A DNA stretch of 36,841 nt, from positions 1 through 36,841 of the forward strand of contig JAJFUJ010000124.1 in assembly GCA_021372475.1 (NCBI GenBank), given 5' to 3'. This stretch comes from Chloroflexota bacterium. Its GTDB lineage: Bacteria; Chloroflexota; Anaerolineae; UBA1429. Below the pieces are notes generated by a model, which was not told the origin of the DNA, did not search any database, and worked only from the letters and a program-made list of their open reading frames with translations. The position numbers and the translations under genes were made by a program. Shown here one piece after another: positions 7,398-15,689 of the stretch. Every line of letters starts with the position of its first letter. Position 1 is the stretch's first letter.

Positions 7398-8573
7398 CTA
7401 GCCTGTTTTACCGGTCTTATCAGCACGTTGATCGATGATGCGGATTGAGCGGATTGTCAGCAGGCGCAGGCGGCTGCGAACCCTGGCTGTGCCGTAAATA
7501 AGCCAGCGCCATATATCGCGATAGCTTGGCTGCGCCCCAGCGGGAGCAACGCTCCAGCGGACGACTGCAGCGGCCCAGGTTAATCCGGCGCCAAAACCGA
7601 CAAGCAGTAGGTTATCGCCGGGTTGAATGCGCTTGGCCGCCAATGCCTCGCATAAGGCGATTGGGATAGAGGCAGCCGATGTATTGCCATATTCCTGCAG
7701 GTTGATGACAAAGCGTTCCATAGGCAGATTCATCCGTTTGGCAGCGCTCTCGATGATGCGTGAATTGGCCTGGTGCGGAATAATCAGGTTGATTTCTGAC
7801 ATTTCCAGGCCGGCTTTTTTGACAGCATTTTCGGCGGATTCGACCAGAATACGTGTGGCGAAGCGATATACTTCCCCACCATTCATCTTGAGAAAGTGCA
7901 TGCCATTTTGGTAAGTATCCGCATTCGGAGGCATAGCACTGCCTCCCGCAGGGATATAGAGCATCTCACTGCCCGAGCCATCAGCGCCAAGGACGGTCGA
8001 GAGCACTCCACCGCTGCCTTGCGCTGCGCGCAGGAGCACTGCGCCGGCTCCATCCCCAAAGAGTATGCACGTGGCGCGATCTCGCCAATCGACCGTGCGC
8101 GAGAGCGTATCAGCGCCGATTACTAATACCAGTTCGCACTCCCCCGATGCGATAGCCTGCTGTCCTACGGCCAGGGCGTACACGAATCCAGAGCAGCCGG
8201 CGCCGAGGTCAAAAGCACCCGCTCGAGTGGCTCCCAAGGCATTCTGCACCTGGCATGCGGTGGAGGCCAAAAGGTAATCAGGAGTCGCGGTGCCGACGAT
8301 AATCAGGTCTATATGATGCGGGTCTTCATCCGCCGAACTCAGAGCTGCACGTGCGGCCGCGACAGCCATCTGGGAGGTCGTCTCCTGCGCACTGGCCAGG
8401 TGGCGGCTAGCGATGCCCGTACGCGAGCGTATCCATTCATCCGAGGTATCAAGAGTTTTAGCGATCTCGTCATTGCTCACCACGTGCGTGGGCGCATACA
8501 TCCCCCAGCCGATAATTTCAGCCCGGCGGATATTGTTAGGTTTTTTATGCTTTGCGGAAGATGAGGCAGGCAT
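7398..8573 (-). CDS. fabH: Beta-ketoacyl-ACP synthase III (FabH) with C-terminal extension
   Basis: FabH condenses acetyl-CoA (or another acyl-CoA starter) with malonyl-ACP to begin fatty-acid synthesis. The Cys-His-Asn triad is complete: C127 in 'GAGCSGF', H267 in 'IPHQAN' and N297 in 'YGNTSAAS'. The N-terminal signature 'IIGWGMYAPTHVVSNDE' and 'SDEWIRSRTGI' are typical. The ATG at 8573 has GGGGGG 5 nt upstream and gives 391 residues; it overlaps the end of fabF by 29 bp, implying translational coupling. The upstream in-frame start at 8645 would add 24 residues lacking family similarity. After the usual end at 'GAGLTWAAAVVRW' there are about 51 extra residues rich in Arg, so the protein is longer than the ~320-residue norm. 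The extension's role is unknown. Confidence 0.95.
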   Translation of the reverse strand: MPASSSAKHKKPNNIRRAEIIGWGMYAPTHVVSNDEIAKTLDTSDEWIRSRTGIASRHLASAQETTSQMAVAAARAALSSADEDPHHIDLIIVGTATPDYLLASTACQVQNALGATRAGAFDLGAGCSGFVYALAVGQQAIASGECELVLVIGADTLSRTVDWRDRATCILFGDGAGAVLLRAAQGSGGVLSTVLGADGSGSEMLYIPAGGSAMPPNADTYQNGMHFLKMNGGEVYRFATRILVESAENAVKKAGLEMSEINLIIPHQANSRIIESAAKRMNLPMERFVINLQEYGNTSAASIPIALCEALAAKRIQPGDNLLLVGFGAGLTWAAAVVRWSVAPAGAQPSYRDIWRWLIYGTARVRSRLRLLTIRSIRIIDQRADKTGKTG

Positions 8574-9780
8574 TATGCCCCCCAAAACCAAACGAGTTCG
8601 AGAGCGCATATTCAACCTGCGCGTTGCGGGCAGTATGCGGCACATAATCCAGATCGCATTTGGGGTCGGCCTGCTCTAGGTTAATGGTAGGCGGAAGGAT
8701 GCCCTCCTGAAGTACTTTGATGGTGATAATTGCCTCCAAAGCGCCAGCCGCTCCGAGCAAGTGGCCGGTCATAGATTTGGTTGAACTGACAGCCAGCTTG
8801 AACGCGTGCTCGCCGAATACCTGCTTAATCGCCAAGGTTTCGGTGATGTCGTTGAGGGGAGTGCTTGTACCGTGCGCATTGATATACCCAATCGCCTGCG
8901 GATCGATTGCGCCAGAATCCAGTGCTTGCCGCATACACGCGGCCGCCCCAGCTCCTTCGGGCTCAGGCGCAACGATGTGGTAAGCGTCATCGGTTGAAGC
9001 GTAGCCGACCAGCTCAGCATAGGGATGCGCCCCGCGTGCCAATGCGTGCTCACGTTCTTCCAGCATTAAAACCGCTGCCCCTTCGCCTATGACAAAGCCA
9101 TCGCGGTCCTTATCGAATGGCCGTGAGGCGCGCTGCGGCTCATCATTGCGTTCAGACAGGGCGTGTATCACTGAAAAGCCGGCTACTGTCAGCGGCAGAA
9201 CGCTGGCCTCGGCGCCGCCGCACAAAGCCGATTCGCAGACACCGCGGCGTATCATCTCATAGGCCTCGCCGATGGCATTGGCGCCGCTGGCGCAGGCAGA
9301 GATGACGGCCATATTCGGTCCGCGAAGCTTGAGTTCGAGAGCAACATTGCCGGCCGCGCTGTCGGGGAGAATCATCGGGGCAGTGAAGGGACTGACGCGG
9401 TTTGGTCCGCGCTCGCGCAGCACCAGTAACTGCTCACACTGCGTGCCTATCCCGCCGATTCCCGAGCCGATAATAACAGCCGTGCGGGCGCTCTCCTTGT
9501 CATCGATTACGAGGCCGGAATCCGTGAAAGCTTCTCGTGCTGCGACCACTGCGTACTGCGTAAAAGGGTCCATACGGCGGGATTCGCGTCCCGGGAAATA
9601 CGTCATCGGGTCATAACCATGCAGCTCTGCGGCAATGCGGGTGGAATAGTCTGATGTCTCGAAGCGGGAAATTGGCCCGACTCCAGAGCGGCCGGCGCAG
9701 ATACTCTCCCAGGTAGAGGCTGTATCTAGTCCAACAGGGGATATAACTCCCAACCCGGTAGCTACCACTCTACGTGCCAT
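8545..9780 (-). CDS. fabF: Beta-ketoacyl-ACP synthase II (FabF)
   Basis: FabF elongates acyl-ACP with malonyl-ACP in type II fatty-acid synthesis. The thiolase-fold triad falls at the same numbers as in Escherichia coli FabF: C163 in 'SACASGANAIG', H303 in 'NAHGTST' and H340 in 'GHLLGAAG'. The C-terminal glycine-rich 'SNSFGFGGHN' is also present. The start ATG at 9780 gives 411 residues, has GGAGG 7 nt upstream, and begins with the expected 'ARRVVATGLGVISPVG'. An upstream in-frame ATG at 9828 has no ribosome site. fabF is the first gene of a fabF-fabH pair transcribed away from fabK-fabD-fabG, so the 145-bp gap should hold divergent promoters and perhaps an operator. No clear promoter was found for this strand. 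Confidence 0.97.
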   Translation of the reverse strand: MARRVVATGLGVISPVGLDTASTWESICAGRSGVGPISRFETSDYSTRIAAELHGYDPMTYFPGRESRRMDPFTQYAVVAAREAFTDSGLVIDDKESARTAVIIGSGIGGIGTQCEQLLVLRERGPNRVSPFTAPMILPDSAAGNVALELKLRGPNMAVISACASGANAIGEAYEMIRRGVCESALCGGAEASVLPLTVAGFSVIHALSERNDEPQRASRPFDKDRDGFVIGEGAAVLMLEEREHALARGAHPYAELVGYASTDDAYHIVAPEPEGAGAAACMRQALDSGAIDPQAIGYINAHGTSTPLNDITETLAIKQVFGEHAFKLAVSSTKSMTGHLLGAAGALEAIITIKVLQEGILPPTINLEQADPKCDLDYVPHTARNAQVEYALSNSFGFGGHNACLIFRKA

Positions 9781-9925
9781 ATCTTGCCTCCTGATATCGG
9801 ATACTTCATAATTGTTTGTGTAACACATGATAGAGTGTATAGTTGCACGCCAGGTATTTTAACGGTAACGCAACCAAGGTCTCTATGTAGTGTTATCGCT
9901 TACAATGATACCCCGGAGGTGATTG

Positions 9926-10885
9926 ATGATTCGCACGGCGTTGAACGCTCTATTAGGCATTGAGCATCCAATTCTGCAAGGGGGTATGGCTTGGGTAGCC
10001 ACGTGGCAGTTAGTGGCGGCGGTTTCAGAAGCGGGAGGTTTGGGCATAATCGGCGCAGGAAGCGCACCTGCATCTTATGTGCGCGAGCAGATACGCCAGG
10101 TTCGACAGGCGACCGATAAACCTTTCGGTGTCAATGTCCCGTTATTTAACTCATTTGCTGATGAAGTCGTCAAGGTTTGTATAGAAGAGCGTATCCCTGT
10201 GATGACTACCGGCGCCGGCAACCCACTTCCTTATGTCGAGCCTTTGAAAAACGCTGGCATTGTGGTTATTCCGGTAGTCGCCTCGACTGCGCTCGCGCGC
10301 CGCCTCGAACGCGCGGGCGTCGACGCGCTGATAGCTGAAGGCGAGGAGTCGGGCGGGCATATCGGGACGGTGACAACGATAGCGCTGGTTCCCCAGGTAG
10401 TGGACATCGTCTCGATTCCGGTTATTGCTGCGGGCGGTATCGCCGACGGACGTGGGTTAGCGGCGGCACTGGCGCTTGGCGCAGTGGGCATCCAGATGGG
10501 CACGCGCTTTATCTGCACGACGGAGTGTATCGCGCACGAGGATTATAAACAAGCCATTCTAAGGGCAAATGAGCGCTCCACGATGGTTACCGGTAGCAGT
10601 ATGGGGCACCCGGTACGCTGCCTGCGCAATCAGTGCACGCTGGGATTTGAGGAGCTAGAGCGACGCGGCGCATCGGAGGAGGAAGTAGTTGCCTTTGGAA
10701 CCGGACGGCTGCGGGCAGCCGCCATCGACGGCGATGTGGTTAATGGTTCAATGATGGCAGGCCAGAGCGCCGGCCTTGTGCATGATATCGTTCCTGCGGC
10801 AGAGGTTGTCAAGCGCACTATTAAGGAAGCCTCCGACTTGATACGAAAATCATCTGAGCTGGTGGTTGCGGGAGATAGTCAATGA
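9926..10885 (+). CDS. fabK: Enoyl-ACP reductase II (FabK), FMN-dependent
   Basis: This 319-residue TIM-barrel flavoprotein of the nitronate monooxygenase/FabK superfamily would reduce trans-2-enoyl-ACP with NAD(P)H in the last step of elongation. Visible motifs are 'EHPILQGGMAWVA' at the N-terminus, 'EGEESGGHIG' (FMN and active-site loop), 'VIAAGGIADGRG' and 'GAVGIQMGTRF' (phosphate-binding strands). Assignment to FabK rather than a nitronate monooxygenase rests on the 'GMAWV' and 'ESGGHIG' patterns and on the adjacent fabD and fabG. GGAGGT lies 5 nt before ATG 9926; the TTG three bases earlier is an alternative start. The stop overlaps the fabD start as ATGA, so the genes are coupled. No FabI-type reductase is seen nearby. 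Confidence 0.92.
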   Translation: MIRTALNALLGIEHPILQGGMAWVATWQLVAAVSEAGGLGIIGAGSAPASYVREQIRQVRQATDKPFGVNVPLFNSFADEVVKVCIEERIPVMTTGAGNPLPYVEPLKNAGIVVIPVVASTALARRLERAGVDALIAEGEESGGHIGTVTTIALVPQVVDIVSIPVIAAGGIADGRGLAAALALGAVGIQMGTRFICTTECIAHEDYKQAILRANERSTMVTGSSMGHPVRCLRNQCTLGFEELERRGASEEEVVAFGTGRLRAAAIDGDVVNGSMMAGQSAGLVHDIVPAAEVVKRTIKEASDLIRKSSELVVAGDSQ

Positions 10886-11817
10886 GCACAGCAATCCTAT
10901 TCACAGGTCAAGGTTCCCAGTTCGTCGGCATGGGCAGTGAGCTTGCGGCGAGCAACGATAGCGCCCGTTCGGTGTACCTGGAGGCAGATCACATCCTGCC
11001 GGGTTTGAGTGAGCTCTGTTTCCAGGGGCCTGAGGAGCTGCTCAACGAGACCAGCCATACGCAGCCGGCCGTTTACGCTACCGAGATGGCGCTTTGGCAG
11101 GTTTTTCGCGAACGCTGGTCAGAAAAGCTCTCCGATATAGTTTGTATGGCCGGCCACAGCCTGGGCGAGTACAGTGCCCTTACAGCAGCGGGATCCCTGA
11201 CGTTTACTGATGGATTAACGGTAGTCGTCGCCCGCGGGCAAGCGATGCGCGACGCCGGCGCCCATGCGCCGGGCGGGATGTTGGTCGTTCTAGGATTGGA
11301 TGATGCTGCAGCCGAGGCGGTGACGGAGGATATCAGGGCGGGCGGAGCCAGGGTATGGGCAGCTAACTATAATTCGCCGGGCCAGGTAGTGCTCGCAGGC
11401 ACCCGAGAAGCGCTTGAATTGGCCCAAAAAGCGGCGCTTGCGCGAGGCGCCAAGCGTTGCGTGCCACTAGCAGTGAGTGTTGCCTGCCATACTCCTTTGA
11501 TGGAGGAGGCAGGAGAGAAACTAGCCATAACGCTCAACGCAATATCAGTCACAGCTCCCTGGGTACCGGTGGTTGCCAATGTAGATGCTGAACCGCTCTC
11601 AGCGCCAGCATTGATTCGCTCTGCGCTGCTGCGCCAGCTCACATCGCCGGTGCGCTGGTCCGACTCGGTAGTTACAATGAAACAGTTGGGTGTGACCAAT
11701 CTGGTCGAGATTGGCCCCAAGCCCGTATTGACGGGGTTGGTGCAGCGCATTGACCGCAGTTTGCATATCCAGAGCGTATCGGATATGGCAACAGTAGGGG
11801 CGCTTACATGGGAGTAA
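10882..11817 (+). CDS. fabD: Malonyl-CoA:ACP transacylase (FabD)
   Basis: FabD transfers malonyl from CoA to acyl carrier protein, providing the extender for FabH and FabF. The 311-residue protein has the start 'ILFTGQGSQFVGMG', the nucleophile S93 in 'GHSLGEYSAL' and the catalytic H203 in 'ACHTPLM', close to S92/H201 of E. coli. 'EIGPKPVLTGLVQR' near the C-terminus is also typical. Its ATG overlaps the fabK stop by four bases. The downstream fabG start either overlaps the end of fabD (ATG 11808) or lies 5 bp after its stop (ATG 11823), so translation of the three is likely coupled. No acpP gene is seen in this cluster; the carrier protein must be encoded elsewhere. Confidence 0.96.
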   Translation: MSTAILFTGQGSQFVGMGSELAASNDSARSVYLEADHILPGLSELCFQGPEELLNETSHTQPAVYATEMALWQVFRERWSEKLSDIVCMAGHSLGEYSALTAAGSLTFTDGLTVVVARGQAMRDAGAHAPGGMLVVLGLDDAAAEAVTEDIRAGGARVWAANYNSPGQVVLAGTREALELAQKAALARGAKRCVPLAVSVACHTPLMEEAGEKLAITLNAISVTAPWVPVVANVDAEPLSAPALIRSALLRQLTSPVRWSDSVVTMKQLGVTNLVEIGPKPVLTGLVQRIDRSLHIQSVSDMATVGALTWE

Positions 11818-11822
11818 CACGA

Positions 11823-12569
11823 ATGGGCGAACTCGATGGCCAGGTAGCAGTGGTAACGGGCAGTTCGCGCGGTATCGGGCGCGCTATCGCGCTCGAGTTG
11901 GGTGCAAGGGGCTGCCGGGTGGTGATCAACTACCATCACAACGAGGCCGCTGCGCAAGAAGTCGCTACGCTTGTGCGCGAAGCCGGCAGTGAGGCTGTAA
12001 CCCAGGCCGCGGATATTTGCGTGAGCGAGCAAGCACAGCAGCTCATCGATAGCGCGGTAACCAACTTTGGCGGGCTGGATATCCTGGTGAATAATGCCGG
12101 CATTACCCGCGACGGCCTTTCCATGCGCATGTCTGAGGAGGATTGGGATGCGGTCCTTGACACGAATCTCAAGAGCGCTTTTCACTGCTGCAAGGCCGCG
12201 CAACGAATTATGCTGCGTAAACGCTATGGTAGGATCGTCAATATCGGCTCGGTCGCAGGTCTGGTGGGTAACGCAGGTCAGATAAACTACGCCTCAGCCA
12301 AAGCAGGGCTCGTAGGCTTAACCAAATCGCTGGCGCGCGAACTGGCGTCGCGCAGTATCACCGTTAACCTGGTGGCACCCGGTTATGTAAGTACGGAGAT
12401 GACAGCGAAGCTGCCTCAGGAGTTGATGCAAAAGATTTTGGCGAATATTCCCTTGCAGCGCTTGGCACAGCCGGAGGAAATCGCCATGGCAGTGGCCTTT
12501 CTAGCCTCTCCTGGCGCTGGGTATATTACCGGCCAGGTGTTGACAGTAGATGGCGGTATCTCTATGTAG
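11823..12569 (+). CDS. fabG: 3-oxoacyl-ACP reductase (FabG), SDR family
   Basis: FabG reduces 3-oxoacyl-ACP to (R)-3-hydroxyacyl-ACP with NADPH. The short-chain dehydrogenase signatures are complete: 'TGSSRGIG' at residues 12-19, 'VNNAGITRD', and the catalytic S143, Y156 and K160 in 'GSVAG' and 'NYASAKAG'. The end 'YITGQVLTVDGGISM' is characteristic of FabG itself rather than other SDRs. ATG 11823 is chosen because GGGAG lies 8 nt upstream and the protein then begins 'MGELDGQVAVVTG'. ATG 11808, which overlaps fabD by 10 bp and has AGGGG upstream, is a real alternative adding five residues. It is last in the fabK-fabD-fabG operon; no terminator is seen after it. Confidence 0.95.
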   Translation: MGELDGQVAVVTGSSRGIGRAIALELGARGCRVVINYHHNEAAAQEVATLVREAGSEAVTQAADICVSEQAQQLIDSAVTNFGGLDILVNNAGITRDGLSMRMSEEDWDAVLDTNLKSAFHCCKAAQRIMLRKRYGRIVNIGSVAGLVGNAGQINYASAKAGLVGLTKSLARELASRSITVNLVAPGYVSTEMTAKLPQELMQKILANIPLQRLAQPEEIAMAVAFLASPGAGYITGQVLTVDGGISM

Positions 12570-12611
12570 TTCCTGATTTGACATATGCTCCTGTGAGCGC
12601 ACGTACCCTTC

Positions 12612-12640
12612 TTGCTACTCGCTGTCAGGCATGCTAATAT
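12612..12640 (+). promoter_or_regulatory. Possible promoter for the UvrD/PcrA helicase gene
   Basis: TTGCTA (12612-12617) and TAATAT (12635-12640) are spaced 17 bp apart, 29 bp before the ATG at 12669. The hexamers are only partial matches. A TTGACA at 12579-12584 has no matching -10. Confidence 0.35.
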
Positions 12641-12668
12641 GTCCAGACCCCTATGGAGACTGTAGGTT

Positions 12669-14978
12669 ATGGATCTTTTAGCAGACCTGAATCCCCCTCA
12701 GATTGAGGCGACACAAGCCAGCGACGGCCCAGTGTTGGTGTTAGCTGGACCCGGATCCGGTAAAACACGCGTGCTCACGCACCGCATCGCCTATCTCGTG
12801 CGTGAGCGAAACGTGTTTCCTTACCATATTTTGGCAGTCACATTCACCAACAAGGCGGCTCGTGAGATGCTCAAGCGCCTTGAAACACTCTTGGGAGCAG
12901 AAGCCAGGCAACTGACCATTGGCACCTTCCACGCGGTATGCGCTCGTATCCTGCGTCGCGAAGCCAACCAACTCGGTCTAGACCGGAATTTCGTCATTTT
13001 TGATGAGGACGACCAGCAGAAGCTCATCAACCGCGCGCTCAAAGATCTGCAGATCGATCCTAAACAGTATAAACCCTCTTCAGTGCTCGGGGCCATTTCG
13101 AACGCCAAGAATGACCTGCTTACCCCGCACACATATGCGCCCCCAACTTACTGGCATGAGGCTGTGCGTAGGATTTATGAAAGATATGAAACGCTCAAGA
13201 CGGCGAACAATGCGCTCGATTTTGATGACTTACTGATGCGTGTGGAGGAGCTGTTCCGCGAACATGCGGATGTCCTCGCACAGTATCAAAAACGCTATAC
13301 CTATCTCCTGGTGGATGAGTTCCAGGATACAAACAAAGCCCAGTATGAAATTGTGAAGCGCCTGGCTGGTGAACGCCGGAACCTATTCGTAGTGGGTGAT
13401 GAGGACCAAAGTATCTATAGCTGGCGGGGAGCGGATTACCGCAATGTGCTGCGTTTTCGTCAGGATTATGTCGATGCTCGCGTTATCCTGCTGGAACAAA
13501 ATTACCGCTCTACGCGTCATATCCTCGCGGCGGCTCAGGCTGTTATTAACCACAACACGCAGCGCGTCGCCAAAAAGTTGTGGACTCAAAACAGCGAGGG
13601 CAGGGTCATCCAGCTCTTTGAGGCATATGACGAGAATGAAGAGGCGGAGTACGTCGTAAACGAGGTTCAGCGCCTAGCAGCACGACACGAGGGCAGCCTC
13701 TCCCAGTGCGCGGTGATGTTCCGCACAAATGCCCAATCCAGACCTATCGAAGATGCTTTTGTACGCCACGGGCTGCCGTATCGTCTTGTTGGCGGCACTC
13801 GTTTTTACCAGCGCCGTGAAATCAAAGACATAATAGCTTATTTGCGTTTGGTTCATAACCCGAATGATGAAATCAGTTTGGCGCGGATAATCAATGTGCC
13901 GCCGCGCCAGATTGGAGCGAAAACGCTGCAGGACTTGGCGCAATGGGCAGCGCATCGGGGGCTCGGACAGGGTGAAGCCCTGCTTGAACTCGGTTTGGCA
14001 GATAACCAACAGGCGCTGCTACAGAGTTCCCCTTTCAGCGGCCGGACTGCAGCCCACCTTGTGCGCTTCGCCGAATTATTTGCTGGTTTGGTGAGCCAAA
14101 AAAGCGGGCATAACCTGACTGAGCTCTTGCAAATTATCCTGCACGATACGGGCTATCTCGAAATGCTGAGCGACGGGACAGGGGAAGGCACTGAACGCAT
14201 TGGCAACGTGGACGAATTATCTACAGTGGCGCTACGCTATAACCACCTTGAATTGGACGAAGCCTTGGCCACCTTTTTGGAGGAGGTTGCCCTGGTCTCG
14301 GATACTGATGATTTGGACCGAGTGGGTGAGGCCGTGACGCTACTATCCTTACATGCGGCCAAGGGGCTCGAATATGATACGGTATTTATGGTTGGCATGG
14401 AGGAAGGGCTTTGTCCCCACAGCCGTTCGCTCAATAACCCGGATGAGATGGAGGAAGAACGTCGTTTGTGTTATGTGGGGATGACGCGAGCGCGCAAGCG
14501 CCTGTATCTTATTCATGCCTTCAGAAGGACTATCTTTGGGGCGTCTGAAGTTCGCGACCCATCGCGCTTTCTCCTGGATATACCTGAAAACCTTACCGAG
14601 GGACACTCGGTGAGAACAGGGACCAATACGAATTTCCAGCTCCCGAACATAAGCTCGGTAGATCGCCGCGGGTTGTATGCCGCCAGACGGATAGAGGTGG
14701 AGCGCGCAAAAAAAGCTATTGACGATCGTGCTATGAAGAAATCCGCTGCGCCCGCAAGCCGCAGCACACTGCAGCCGCTGTCGGTAGATAACTCGACCTC
14801 ATTGCCAAAACGCGAAGCAGTATTTCATGCGGGCGATAAAGTGGATCATGCAATCTTTGGGCAGGGGACCGTCATCTCTAGCCGCATCGTGGGAGATGAT
14901 GAGGAAGTAAGTGTTGTTTTTGAGCAAAACGGCCTGAAGCGCCTGATGGCCAGCTTTGCCAAACTCGAGCGACGATAA
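12669..14978 (+). CDS. UvrD/PcrA-type superfamily 1A DNA helicase
   Basis: The gene encodes 769 residues with all SF1A motifs in order: motif I Walker A 'AGPGSGKT' (26-33), Ia 'VTFTNKAAREM', II 'LVDEFQDTN', III 'VGDEDQSIYSWRGAD', IV 'LEQNYRS', V 'LLSLHAAKGLEYDTVF' and VI 'CYVGMTRARKRLYL'. The C-terminal ~55 residues 'GDKVDHAIFGQGTVIS' and onward form the Tudor-like domain of PcrA, which contacts RNA polymerase and other partners. Length and domain order match PcrA/UvrD rather than Rep. It would unwind DNA 3' to 5' in nucleotide excision repair and replication restart, and may strip RecA. GGAG is about 9 nt upstream of the start. It appears to be monocistronic and unrelated to the fab genes before it. 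Confidence 0.96.
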   Translation: MDLLADLNPPQIEATQASDGPVLVLAGPGSGKTRVLTHRIAYLVRERNVFPYHILAVTFTNKAAREMLKRLETLLGAEARQLTIGTFHAVCARILRREANQLGLDRNFVIFDEDDQQKLINRALKDLQIDPKQYKPSSVLGAISNAKNDLLTPHTYAPPTYWHEAVRRIYERYETLKTANNALDFDDLLMRVEELFREHADVLAQYQKRYTYLLVDEFQDTNKAQYEIVKRLAGERRNLFVVGDEDQSIYSWRGADYRNVLRFRQDYVDARVILLEQNYRSTRHILAAAQAVINHNTQRVAKKLWTQNSEGRVIQLFEAYDENEEAEYVVNEVQRLAARHEGSLSQCAVMFRTNAQSRPIEDAFVRHGLPYRLVGGTRFYQRREIKDIIAYLRLVHNPNDEISLARIINVPPRQIGAKTLQDLAQWAAHRGLGQGEALLELGLADNQQALLQSSPFSGRTAAHLVRFAELFAGLVSQKSGHNLTELLQIILHDTGYLEMLSDGTGEGTERIGNVDELSTVALRYNHLELDEALATFLEEVALVSDTDDLDRVGEAVTLLSLHAAKGLEYDTVFMVGMEEGLCPHSRSLNNPDEMEEERRLCYVGMTRARKRLYLIHAFRRTIFGASEVRDPSRFLLDIPENLTEGHSVRTGTNTNFQLPNISSVDRRGLYAARRIEVERAKKAIDDRAMKKSAAPASRSTLQPLSVDNSTSLPKREAVFHAGDKVDHAIFGQGTVISSRIVGDDEEVSVVFEQNGLKRLMASFAKLERR

Positions 14979-15027
14979 CGGCCAGCCATCAGGCTTATAT
15001 GCTGTAGCAAATTGACTTATCGGTAGT

Positions 15028-15549
15028 CTAGTGCGTTCGGAACAGAAGATTGAGCGGTATGTTCAATAGTAACACGACTGCCCAACCAACGGCGATAGTT
15101 ATAATCGTACGTTCAGTGGAAAGCTCGAATGCATCGCGAATCATAAAAAATGCCATTACCAATGCTAAAATCCATCCTGCGCCAGCGAAAAAACTTCCAA
15201 GACAGCCAAAGATGCCAGCAAGCGCTAAAATCATGGGAATATTAGCATAACCAATCAGGCGCGCCATTTGCCAGAATTCGGCGTCCACGCCGTAGAAATT
15301 GTTCAACACAAAGACGGCCGCGTAACTCCAAAGGAGCCAATTCAACAATATACCTGCAACGAAACGAGCAAACAATGTGCCCCAGAAGCTCCCGCTGTAT
15401 AGTGCCGTTGCGAGGGCTGTAACTAAGGAGACCACTAAAATAATGACCGCAGCCTCACGATTGGCTTTCGGGTCGAAACGAATCTCTTTCACCACCGAGG
15501 CATCCCGCTTGACCAGACGGCTCAGCCTTGACATAATACTCGCCAACAT
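15028..15549 (-). CDS. Yip1-family multi-pass membrane protein
   Basis: This 173-residue protein has a short basic cytoplasmic N-terminus and about five hydrophobic segments: about residues 34-50, 57-82, 100-125, 123-138 and 150-170. The 'FWQMARLIGYANIPMIL' segment before the third membrane span is the recognisable Yip1-domain feature; bacterial members are of unknown function. The ATG at 15549 is preceded by AGGAGG with 8 nt spacing. It converges on the helicase gene (49 bp between stops) and diverges from the antiporter-like membrane cassette. Sharing the 140-bp upstream region with that cassette could mean linked expression, but nothing in the sequence proves this. Confidence 0.75.
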   Translation of the reverse strand: MLASIMSRLSRLVKRDASVVKEIRFDPKANREAAVIILVVSLVTALATALYSGSFWGTLFARFVAGILLNWLLWSYAAVFVLNNFYGVDAEFWQMARLIGYANIPMILALAGIFGCLGSFFAGAGWILALVMAFFMIRDAFELSTERTIITIAVGWAVVLLLNIPLNLLFRTH

Positions 15550-15621
15550 CGTTTGGTTCCTCCTACCGTCATGTATCTCAGATGTAAACTATACGCTCTA
15601 ATGTTGATAAAGTAGCATTGT

Positions 15622-15650
15622 TTGGATATGAAGAGCCTTGATGTTACAAT
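15622..15650 (+). promoter_or_regulatory. Predicted promoter for the antiporter-like membrane cassette
   Basis: TTGGAT (15622-15627) and TACAAT (15645-15650) are separated by 17 bp, 40 bp upstream of ATG 15690. The -10 is good and the -35 partial. Confidence 0.4.
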
Positions 15651-15689
15651 CGCAAAAATGAGTGGAGTGTATCAAGTTTATCACAGAGA

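Noticed and set aside
11367-12203. 278-codon open frame on the minus strand
   Set aside because: It lies antisense across fabD and fabG, which have complete catalytic motifs, and has no recognisable domain or ribosome site.
14941-14994. 9-bp inverted repeat GCCTGATGG / CCATCAGGC at the end of the helicase gene
   Set aside because: One arm is inside the coding sequence, the loop is 36 nt, and no T-run follows, so it is not a credible terminator.
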